Source: Roridomyces roridus (taxonomy: Eukaryota; Basidiomycota; Agaricomycetes; Agaricales; Mycenaceae). Taken from it: 15,963 nucleotides of DNA. The DNA is taken from the NCBI GenBank assembly GCA_029378245.1, contig JARKIF010000471.1, positions 1 through 15,963 of the forward strand, read 5' to 3'. A program made the position numbers and the translations under genes. Shown here one piece after another: positions 7,357 to 14,055 of the stretch; position 1 is the stretch's first letter, and each line of letters opens with the position of its first letter. The notes under the pieces were generated by a model that ran no database searches, was not told the origin of the DNA, and worked only from the letters and a program-made list of their open reading frames with translations.

Positions 7357-9237
7357 CTACGGATTGGTCGGCCGCGATACCAACTCGACACTCGTCGACT
7401 GACCAGATTGCGACCCGCCACCACCACGCCCGAGATACCGCTTGACCGCCTTCTGAAGCTTCGTGTCCTCGAATCCCTGATCGAGCGTCTCGAGGCTGAG
7501 TCCTTTCGTCTCGGGTTGGAAGACGAGGCAGATGAGGACAGTCAGCAGCGTACAGGTGCCGAACATGAAGTACGGTCCCGAACTGGAGCGTTTGAGGAAG
7601 AGCGGGGTCGAGAATGCGATGACCCAGTTCACGGCCTGAGGAAGATTAGCTATCGAGCAATGGTCAAGAGGTGGAGTGTATCCAGGAGACGCATTGTGCG
7701 AGGCTGGTAGCTGATGCCCGCGTGCGCTTGGGCTGGATCTCGCTCGCAATGACGTGAATAACGACCGCCCAGCTTGAGATGAAGGCCGCGATGAATATGT
7801 AGATCAGTGCGATGAGGGTGCGTTTGCCGGCCGGTGATTGCGCTGCGTTTGACACGTACAGAGACCCCATGACGAGCATGCATCCTGCTATAACGCTGCT
7901 CCCGCCGATCATTTGCGTGCGGCGGGACCCTTGTGCGGCATAAGTACAGGGTCATTTTAGATAAGATAGCGCACATTTGTCTTGAAAGACTTGCGACAGG
8001 GCGGTGAGGACTACCATAACGATACCGGAGACTCCAGAGGCGAGGAAGGAGGCGGTAGTCGTGGAAAGACCAGCTTGCTTGAAAAGCACTGGTGCATACT
8101 GAAGGAAGGATGAGGTTACGGCAAAGGAACCAAGCTTAACCCACGTAAAGCACAGCGTCGATACCACATGCCTGCAGGTTCGTCAGGAGAAAATAAAGAA
8201 GGAGAAGAGACAACGAACCTGCTGCATTCCCATGAGAAACAGACCGAGCAGAGTCCGGAATCGGACGTCCGGGGCAAACAGTTCCTTGGCTTGCTACCAG
8301 AGGCTCCGCTTAGACGGCTCCGATTGAGTTGCAGCGGAAACCTCGTCCTCCTTGCGAACCTCAGCAAGTTGGAGCCCCAACCGTAAAGCGGCGGCCTCGG
8401 CATCACGGGAACGCCCAACGCTCAGTAACCAATGAGGGGAGTGCTCGAAGAAGGGCGTCCCGATGGCCAGAACAATGGCCACCACCGCCTGTAGACCGAG
8501 CGGTAGCCTCCAAGAGATACTGCCCGCATGCCTGACCGTACCGAAGCAGGTAAAGTATCCTTGAAAGATGTTCATCAGCTGATTCGACCTGGGGCAGAGA
8601 GAGCTACCTGCAGCAACACCGGTGGTATTGAAGAGCTGGACGGTAGTCATTGCCCGACCCCGTTTTGTTGCGGCGGATATCTCGGCCACGTACACCGTAA
8701 TGCTGGATATGTAGATTCCCTGGCCAAGACCGGTAATGCATCTGCCAATGAAGAGCTAGCGAGCGTCAGGGCTCCATCACAAGATATTTGACGGTGCCAA
8801 CCTGTGGTAAAGCTCTGGCGGAGCAGGCGACAGCACAGCCGATTGAGAACACAAAGGCACCCAACGCGATCGTATAGGTCCGAGAAATCCGATCCGACAA
8901 CGCACCAGAGCCGACGGAGGACAACGCAGCGGTGGCAATGATACTCGAGACGAAGAGCCCTTGCACGATAGCGGACAGCGTCCCAAACTGATTTTCGAAT
9001 TGGGGCATGACGATTATGGGACCAATACTGAAGTAGAGTCAGATACAAAAGGTCCTGGAGCGCGTTCAAGCAAGCACACCTTCCCGTGTCATATCCCCAC
9101 AAGAAACCGCCCAGCGCCGTGAACAGTGTCGGCCAGACATAGTTCGGGATTCTTTTGTTTTTCAAGGCGCGGACCAGAGGCGCAGTACTGCTCGACGAGA
9201 CCTGGACTTGGATGCGAGGACGGGGCTCGAATTGCAT
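7357..9237 (-). pseudogene. MFS sugar transporter, full-length but with one in-frame TAG
   Basis: Eight exons fit: 9237-9080, 9027-8802, 8755-8608, 8559-8219, 8171-8145, 8098-7975, 7929-7691 and 7635-7357. The introns are 45-55 nt and the total is 513 codons plus stop, the normal length for the sugar-porter family (Sugar_tr). Hallmarks appear in order: GYDTGSIGPIIVMPQFE, DRISRTYTI in the TM2-3 loop, GRCITGLGQG, YVAEISAATKRGR, SWRLPLGLQ, SPHWLL (usually SPRWLL), MGMQQACGIDAVLYYAP, DKWSRRTQMIGG and PETKGLSLETLDQGFED. Such proteins are 12-TM proton-coupled importers of hexoses or related polyols in the plasma membrane. A single TAG (8296-8294, codon 266) falls in the central cytoplasmic loop, between RSLW and QAKELFAP, where relatives as I recall have a sense codon. 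Everything downstream is still in frame. As written it is a nonsense allele; readthrough or a consensus error are alternatives. Confidence 0.85.
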
Positions 9238-9456
9238 GATCGAGGGAGGAGAAACTAGGTCCGCTGATCACTGGGAGTCACTGGGTTGCATTTTATCCTG
9301 CTCTCTTATCGTCGCTTCATTCATGGCCCTGAGCTTGAGATTTCTAACGTTAAGTCAACGTCAAGTCCAGACAATGAGGCTCCGAGAACGGTGTACTAGT
9401 ACGGCTCCGAGATCCGAAACCCAGTGCAGCTTCAAGCTTCAAGCTTGACCCGGGCA
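9238..9456 (-). promoter_or_regulatory. Promoter region of MFS transporter, shared with a divergent ORF
   Basis: On the minus strand a TATA-like GATAAAAT (about 9290-9297) lies some 52 nt before the transporter ATG, and a GATA-type site (CGATAAG) lies just upstream of it. Farther up, GGCTCCGAGA occurs twice in direct orientation (9378-9387 and 9403-9412) around the perfect palindrome GTACTAGTAC (9393-9402). CTTCAAG is repeated near 9430-9445. The roles are inferred from position only. Confidence 0.4.
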
Positions 9457-9783
9457 ATGGTCACGACTGAGGAGAAAGGCGCGTACAGTTCGTTTGCGCT
9501 ATTGAGGACCGTCACTGTCCGACCGCTTGAAGGCGACGTGGATGAGGTGTATGCAGCCCTTCAGGAGGTCGTGCAATGCAAACACGAGCGCCAGGAACCG
9601 CTTCCCGCATTCAGACTTTCCCGAAATTTGTTTGGTCGGGGATATTGGAAAGAGGCTGGGGTTGTTGTGACCTTCAATACAATCTCGAGTACATCACACC
9701 CCAAAGCCATTGAACTCTGCATGCCTGCCGAACCACGACGTCCGAGTCGAGAAAGATGCCACCCGATGTGCGGATGGAAATAA
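9457..9783 (+). CDS. Hypothetical protein, 108 aa
   Basis: ATG-started frame (MVTTEEKGAYSSFALLRTVT...). I do not recognise the family. It has a soluble, mixed composition, with an acidic helix-like stretch (LEGDVDEVYAALQEVV) followed by a basic segment (LSRNLFGRGYWKEAG). It is divergent from the transporter and convergent with the F-box-type gene, only 43 nt away. It may be the first exon of a slightly longer gene or a fragment of a lost one. The overlapping minus-strand frame (9561-9929) looks less protein-like. Confidence 0.35.
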   Translation: MVTTEEKGAYSSFALLRTVTVRPLEGDVDEVYAALQEVVQCKHERQEPLPAFRLSRNLFGRGYWKEAGVVVTFNTISSTSHPKAIELCMPAEPRRPSRERCHPMCGWK

Positions 9784-9826
9784 GTAGTCGGCTTCCAGCC
9801 TGCGAAAACCCTAGGACTGCCCTGAA

Positions 9827-10954
9827 CTATTGCCAGTCCGTACGAACATCCTCCTCGAGCAATTCCTTTACTGTCAACAAGCCGCCGGTGACCAAGCAAG
9901 GTAAGGAGGCGCGGATTGAGGCACTCCATTCAGAGAATGGCAATCCTCCATACATCCGATAACCTCTGATTGAGATTGTTCGAAGACGGGGCAGCCGTGT
10001 CAGGGCGGAGGCTACAGTCTCATTCAGTGACGGGTCATCCACGGCTTGTATCACGGCGAATCCGTCAAAGACAATGGTCTCGAGCTGCGAGTCCGGGGGG
10101 CACGAAACGAAAAACGCCCGCACTTTGGAGAGTATTGCTTCCTGGGTGAAGATGTGGAGGGAACGCAGAGCAGGGCTAAAGTCCATTTCCTGCGGAGACA
10201 TGACCGCCAGGTGGCGGAGAGGATTGGAAGCAGTGGCGTCAATGAGTTTGTTCTTCGCGTCAAGGTCGAGGACCCCAACTATTGTGAGCGAGGTGACGCG
10301 GGACAGGTTGATTCGAGGATTTAGGAAGTGGGGCCACAGAGTGAATGCCCCGACGGATTGTTCTGCGATGAGGAGCGATGTCAGTTGGGGACGCCATGGC
10401 CTTGAATCTGGCCAGGGCTGCTGAGGGAGAGTGTAATGAACGCAGGAAGCCGCGAACGATTTCAAGCGGCTTGCTTCGCTGAACAGAGATAAAAGCTCTG
10501 CAGGAGATTGGATGACCAGTCCTCGGATACGGACAGACTCCAAAACGGGCGAGGAAAATACAGCAGCCAACGCGGATTTCAGTGGCTGATTCATTTGCAC
10601 CCAATCGATGGTGACTCTGCTGGGTGCGTTCCCGACGAGCGATATACGTTTGATATGGAGCAAAGGGAGCACAAGGGCGAGGGTTGGCTCGGACATGGCC
10701 CAGGGCTCCTCTGAGTACATCCCGCCCGTCAAGATACGCAGTTCATCGACGAGAGTCGCCAGATGAGGGTACGAGGTGAGAAGTTGATGAAATCTTTGGC
10801 AAACTGTCACAGATCGCAAGACGATTTGTTTAAAGATATGCTTTTGAGAGGGGTGGACGAATGTGCGGGCAGCAAGGGAGCACGACTTTAGATTCGGGGT
10901 GTCGCCCGCTAAATTATCGACAATGAAATCGACCAGTTCCTGTGGAACGGACAT
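9827..10954 (-). CDS. F-box-type protein (mushroom family)
   Basis: This is an uninterrupted frame of 375 residues from the ATG at 10954. It opens with the usual mushroom F-box-like pattern: VPQELVDFIVDNL, then a DxxxLKSCSLAARTF block and HIFKQIVL. The remainder is leucine-rich with spaced LxxLxI motifs, as in LRR-like C-termini. F-box proteins bring substrates to SCF ubiquitin ligases through Skp1; here that is inferred from the N-terminal pattern only. The frame stays open to another ATG at 11071 (39 more residues). That stretch looks unlike protein and sits almost on the predicted transcription start, so 10954 is preferred. Targets are unknown; these families are large and variable in Agaricomycetes. 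Confidence 0.7.
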   Translation of the reverse strand: MSVPQELVDFIVDNLAGDTPNLKSCSLAARTFVHPSQKHIFKQIVLRSVTVCQRFHQLLTSYPHLATLVDELRILTGGMYSEEPWAMSEPTLALVLPLLHIKRISLVGNAPSRVTIDWVQMNQPLKSALAAVFSSPVLESVRIRGLVIQSPAELLSLFSEASRLKSFAASCVHYTLPQQPWPDSRPWRPQLTSLLIAEQSVGAFTLWPHFLNPRINLSRVTSLTIVGVLDLDAKNKLIDATASNPLRHLAVMSPQEMDFSPALRSLHIFTQEAILSKVRAFFVSCPPDSQLETIVFDGFAVIQAVDDPSLNETVASALTRLPRLRTISIRGYRMYGGLPFSEWSASIRASLPCLVTGGLLTVKELLEEDVRTDWQ

Positions 10955-11101
10955 GGCCGTCGGAAGAAAGCACTGGTTTGTTGCTGATTGGTCGGAGCAG
11001 CTTCGGTGTCTGAAGAGATTCATTCTGCATTCATTTAAACAAGGGACGTTGTTGGGCAAAGAGCGCTTCATGTAGACTACGTGTGTAACATATGTGCGCG
11101 G

Positions 11102-11108
11102 ATTTATA
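11102..11108 (-). promoter_or_regulatory. TATA box of F-box-type gene
   Basis: TATAAAT on the minus strand. A transcript starting about 30 nt downstream would begin near 11072. That gives a roughly 120-nt leader to the ATG at 10954, or almost none to the ATG at 11071. Confidence 0.4.
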
Positions 11109-11199
11109 CGAGTAATATTCTTTCAAGAACAATTGGCGCTTGTCGAGACATCAGAGGGGAAGTGAGTGAGGAGAGAAAACGTACTCCAAGAAAGGACTT

Positions 11200-11517
11200 C
11201 TAGTCCCTGTGTCGACCAACCCGACGAGCATCAACTCGCTCACCGCCCCACCGGTTGGACGTCTTGGACTCGGATATCGCGTCATCTCGCAGCATGCGCG
11301 TCGACCAGGCAGCATTCACCCATATAGGGTGGCAACGCCGCGAGAGTACATCTATGCGTGCCCTCGTGTAGCATGTATCCTCTAGGGATTCGCCCGTACA
11401 GGGCGGCAACGCCAGGAGTACATTTGCTGCGCAACGGACAGGATGGCTCGAAGATATGTCTTGACCGAGAGATATTTCTTGAGGATAGGGTGGGGATGTC
11501 GACGACGAGGAAGTCAT
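11200..11517 (-). CDS. Doubtful small ORF, 105 aa
   Basis: ATG-started frame with a Ser/Thr/Pro-rich start (MTSSSSTSPPYPQEISLGQD). No family was recognised and there is no splice or promoter support. The frame spans both copies of the tandem repeat at 11312-11423, whose copies are read in different frames, which argues against selection on the protein. It lies in a 1.5-kb stretch (11.1-12.65 kb) where I see no confident gene. Confidence 0.15.
   Translation of the reverse strand: MTSSSSTSPPYPQEISLGQDISSSHPVRCAANVLLALPPCTGESLEDTCYTRARIDVLSRRCHPIWVNAAWSTRMLRDDAISESKTSNRWGGERVDARRVGRHRD
11312..11423. repeat. Diverged tandem repeat, two units of about 39 bp
   Basis: Unit 1 (11312-11351) and unit 2 (11386-11423) share the core ATTCxCCCxTAxAGGGxGGCAACGCC followed by GAGTACAT, 74 nt apart. 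Within the core the four differences are all transitions. Three of them are CG in unit 2 against CA or TG in unit 1, the pattern left by deamination at CpG. Function unknown. Confidence 0.6.
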
Positions 11518-11855
11518 GGGTCTAGGTGGAGGTTAGGGACGGATCGGATGGTCGATGACGAAGGAAGAACATACGCTTTTGAAGGTCATGGTCGATCTCG
11601 CACGACGGCAATCCATGATCGAGAGCTCGACATGGTAGGGTGGTGTCAGAGTTCGAGGAGCATTGGGCACAATGTCTGCGAAGATGATAAGCGATATTGA
11701 AGAAACGCGAGGCGGCTCGAATACCTTGGGGGTCGAAGCCAACGAGGGCCATGGCCGCAGATGTCGCGACGTGTGGTCCATTGAGGGGCGAGGAGCAAGG
11801 ACCTCGGAGTCGAGTGGTGAAAGATCATCGATGCATTGTGGTCAACGTCGTGTGG

Positions 11856-11975
11856 TCAACGACGCAGCAGGTCTTGGGTGATCAGCAACGGTAGGGTAGC
11901 AGAATAAGATATCGACGTACCTCGCGACGTGGCCAGCGATAGCCAGACGATGGTCGACTCGATGTGTGGGTCCAT
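11856..11975 (-). CDS. Short spliced ORF, or first exon of an unresolved gene
   Basis: ATG at 11975 (MDPHIESTIVWLSLATSR). The exon ends at 11921 with a GTACGT donor and continues after a 48-nt intron (11920-11873; GCTGATCAC branch, CCCAAG acceptor) for five codons to a TGA at 11858-11856, giving 23 residues. The leader upstream is CT-rich and is preceded by a strong TATA box (12140-12148), so a transcript is plausible. A longer protein may continue into 11522-11752 if a base is missing, where a frame reading GFDPQGIRAASRFFNIAYHL looks partly protein-like. I do not recognise a family. Confidence 0.25.
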   Translation of the reverse strand: MDPHIESTIVWLSLATSRGTSISYSATLPLLITQDLLRR

Positions 11976-12139
11976 AACGACGACGGGTCTGCAAGGAGGA
12001 TAGACTACTGAGGAAGGTCAGAGGACGAGAGAAGCCTACGTGGGTGAGAGCGACCAGCAGCTACCCTCTCTGAAGGAGACTCAGAGAGAAGGTGTGGCAA
12101 GAGGACAAGAGCTATTGGTGTCTCGTGAGCCCAAAGACG

Positions 12140-12148
12140 CCTTTTATA
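12140..12148 (-). promoter_or_regulatory. Strong TATA box with CT-rich leader
   Basis: TATAAAAGG on the minus strand, followed by about 130 nt of pyrimidine-rich leader with a possible UTR intron ending CTCTGACCTTCCTCAG, up to the ATG at 11975. This arrangement is typical of well-expressed fungal genes. Confidence 0.45.
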
Positions 12149-12657
12149 CGTGGACCCACCAGATCAGTCACCCGCCGCGTTCCTGATGCGATTGAAATCG
12201 ATGGATAGCGATTGGAAGGCGATATGGGCTGGGCGTCTCCGAGGTGGGAACGGAAACAAAGGGAGGAGCGAAAAAGAGCATTGAGTCTTTGGTCGCTGCA
12301 ACGAGAGTTCCGCCGTAGAGAGCGAGACAGGAAGCCACGTCGGTAGCTGAAGAACAACGGGTCCCACTTCCAGCGATGCTCGTTACGCAAGAGTCCCGGA
12401 TACTTGCTTGGTCGAGGGACCCTTATTCGACGTGAGGATGATATCCATCCCGACGTGGTTGCAGGGCTGAGAGCGCCGATTCAGGACGAAAGTGTTCAAG
12501 GCAGCGATCAAGGGCAACCCATACATATTCTTTTATCGCGGGTATCGTTATATTCTGGTATACAGAGGACAGGAGCGATATTCATTCGTCCGAGGTCGTC
12601 CGAATCGACGTCGTCTTCGACCACGGCAGTCCTAGGCTTCGGTTCTACGCAGAAAGG
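12149..12657. other. Intergenic, no gene seen
   Basis: This lies between the TATA box above and the 3' end of the Rrn9-like gene. Frames on both strands (12112-12390 minus, 12404-12661 plus) are Arg/Ser-rich and carry no recognisable motif. It probably combines the upstream promoter and the Rrn9-like 3' UTR. Confidence 0.4.
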
Positions 12658-13473
12658 TTAGAGGGGTGAAATGAGTGTAGATAAGTGCGCACGTCGTTTC
12701 GGTGGTCCCGTGAAGGAGAGTAGAGCGTCGTCGGCTGCATGTAGCGCTTCAGCCGTCCGAGCCTTGACGGCACGCCGCGCTTGCACGCGTACGGCGGCTC
12801 GGGCCGTCATCCTCCTGCCCAGGGTCCGTTCATAGCCTCCATTCGAGCTCGCACATTGGATACCATGCTGTCGATGAATGAGCATCGTGGCCTGGACCGA
12901 AGATTAGGACTCACGTTGCGTCAATCAACGAATCGTCACAACAAGAACCCAGATGGCAAGGACCGTCTGCCAACCTATCGGATTGATACGCTCCTGCATA
13001 CTCTGCGGGCGTGGTGGCGTGTGGTTGGCGATGAGCGCGAGGACGGCGGAGAGGAAGTTGGAAGCGGATTGAGTTACGTGGGGCAAGTAAGACGGGTCGA
13101 GGGTCGTCGTCGTCGTCATCTGGACTCTCCCTCTCTTTCAAGGAAGCCCGCACCAGCGCCTCTAGCTCATCGCGAGACCCCATTCAGGGACGGTGATGTC
13201 GTTGACTAGGAGTGGCCATCTCGTCCATGTATCGCGTTTCCGTTTCCTGTGTCTCCTTTTAGCTGGTTCTGCTTCGTCGGGTTGCGGGGCGGCTTCTTCT
13301 TGCTCTACAGGTTGAGAGCCATCCTTGTTCAATCTAGCGCGTTTCCGAGGCGGTTCACGAGCAATGTCATTCGCAACCTCGAGTGGATCGTTGAATTGGA
13401 GAGCGCGGAGGAGGGACGAGTATTCCGTGAGCTCGTGGTGCAGAGACGCGGGAACGCGCTCGCGTTTGGCCAT
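12658..13473 (-). pseudogene. Rrn9-like Pol I initiation factor, frame broken by 4 single-base shifts
   Basis: ATG 13473 (MAKRERVPASLHHELTEYSSL), a basic PPRKRARL patch, a KRRHRKRKR nuclear-localisation-like run, then WTRWPLLVNDITVPEWGL. The WPL...PEW pattern recalls the Rrn9 domain of the yeast upstream activation factor, which recruits Pol I to rDNA. The protein-like text continues in other frames: RDELEALVRASLKE, an Asp run, LDPSYLPHVTQSASNFLSAVL, GSCCDDSLIDAT, then a 47-nt intron (12914-12868, GTGAGT...GACAG) and VSNVRARMEAMNGP. Shifts are needed near 13174 (base missing), 13104 (base extra), 12952 (base missing) and about 12812-12825. The last may not be needed if the protein ends at the TGA after PWAGG. 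A conserved essential-type gene with good protein text in every piece suggests consensus errors rather than decay. The Rrn9 assignment is from memory of the motif and is moderate. Confidence 0.5.
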
Positions 13474-13591
13474 CTCGTGACGGAGGAGCAACTGCCTGAT
13501 TGATTGTGGCTGTGATGAACTGGCAAGCAGCAAAACAGCTCCATTGACACAAGGACAAATAAGCTCCCTCTCAGTTCTTCACTCCAACAAA

Positions 13592-13642
13592 GTATGTCTT
13601 CTCCGTCCCTCGTCGTTGTCGTCCGTGCTGACCAGTCGACAG
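13592..13642 (+). other. RPL41: 5'-UTR intron of the eL41 gene
   Basis: A 51-nt intron with donor GTATGT, branch GCTGACC and acceptor GACAG. It ends one base before the eL41 start codon. Introns immediately before the start are common in fungal ribosomal protein genes. Confidence 0.75.
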
Positions 13643-13643
13643 T

Positions 13644-13770
13644 ATGAGAGAGAAGTGGAAGAAGAAAAGGTCACGCAGACTCCGGCGCAAACGCAGAAAG
13701 ATGAGGGCCCGTTCCAGTGCGTAAATCTCGACCACTTTCCAGTCTCTTATTGACCTCCTCGCCAGAGTAA
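13644..13770 (+). CDS. RPL41: Ribosomal protein eL41
   Basis: This encodes a 25-residue, almost entirely Lys/Arg peptide starting MREKWKKKRSRRLRRKRRKM and ending RARSK, which is the complete eL41 of eukaryotes, one of the smallest known proteins. It forms a single helix at the interface of the large and small ribosomal subunits. Exon 1 is 13644-13716 and exon 2 is just five bases (13766-13770). A 49-nt intron (13717-13765; GTGCGT donor, TTGAC branch, GCCAG acceptor) splits the last lysine codon A|AG, and TAA follows. Unspliced RNA would read SSA and stop, changing only the C-terminus. The gene is divergent from the Rrn9-like gene, with a shared promoter of under 120 bp. Confidence 0.93.
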
Positions 13771-14055
13771 ATGACCACCCTGTGGGCCTGCGCTACGTCG
13801 ATGTACCTGCCAACACCGCCGCGGACGAGCACCCATCCAACGACCATCACACGACATGTGTCCTGTCCGCGCCTCGTCGCCGTGCCGCAAAAAAACTCAC
13901 CACGACTTTGTTCGCCTGTGTTCCCGACAGGTGTTCCTCAAGCTCCGTTGGACAAGTGAGATGGAGGGGTCGTAGGGTCACTTACAAAATATTCTTGACA
14001 CGAATAAAAACTCTTAACCAGCCTTCCTTGAGTGATTTAAGATATACATGTCCCA
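13771..14055 (+). other. 3' UTR of eL41 gene and intergenic DNA
   Basis: I see no second gene. Open frames at 13771-13959 and 13782-14141 have no recognisable content. An AATAAA at 14003-14008 suggests the eL41 transcript ends near 14020-14030, giving a 3' UTR of about 250 nt, tail to tail with the next F-box gene. Confidence 0.5.
14003..14008 (+). terminator. Polyadenylation signal AATAAA
   Basis: AATAAA about 233 nt after the eL41 stop, followed by an A/T-rich stretch. It is the only clear canonical signal I noticed downstream of a gene in this window. Confidence 0.45.

Larger units (their letters stand above)
5591..8637 (-). repeat. Right arm of 3-kb inverted duplication (probable source)
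   Basis: Its reverse complement matches 478-3513 at about 99%. The inner edge is at 5591 (GCT, complement of the AGC at 3511-3513). The outer edge falls inside exon 3 of the transporter, about 29 nt before its 3' end, and the transporter gene continues intact beyond it to 9237. That continuity, together with the intact membrane-protein gene, marks this arm as the original locus and the left arm as the copy. Confidence 0.95.

Noticed and set aside
478..8637. A giant transposon with the arms as terminal inverted repeats
   Set aside because: No transposase or helicase is present, there is no target-site duplication, and the right arm ends inside a continuous transporter gene, so that end is not an insertion boundary.
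9561..9929. Minus-strand frame of 122 codons
   Set aside because: It overlaps the 3' end of the F-box-type gene and the better plus-strand frame at 9457-9783, and its content (Arg/Ser/Cys-rich) looks like antisense.
13104..13170. An intron to explain the Rrn9-like frame jump
   Set aside because: A GT...AG pair exists (GTCTCG to GTCCAG, 59 nt), but it joins the wrong frame and would remove RDELEALVRASLKE, which reads like genuine protein.
13544..13753. 69-codon plus-strand frame over the eL41 locus
   Set aside because: It is in a different frame from eL41 and spans its introns; the Lys/Arg-rich eL41 reading with exact splice sites is far stronger.
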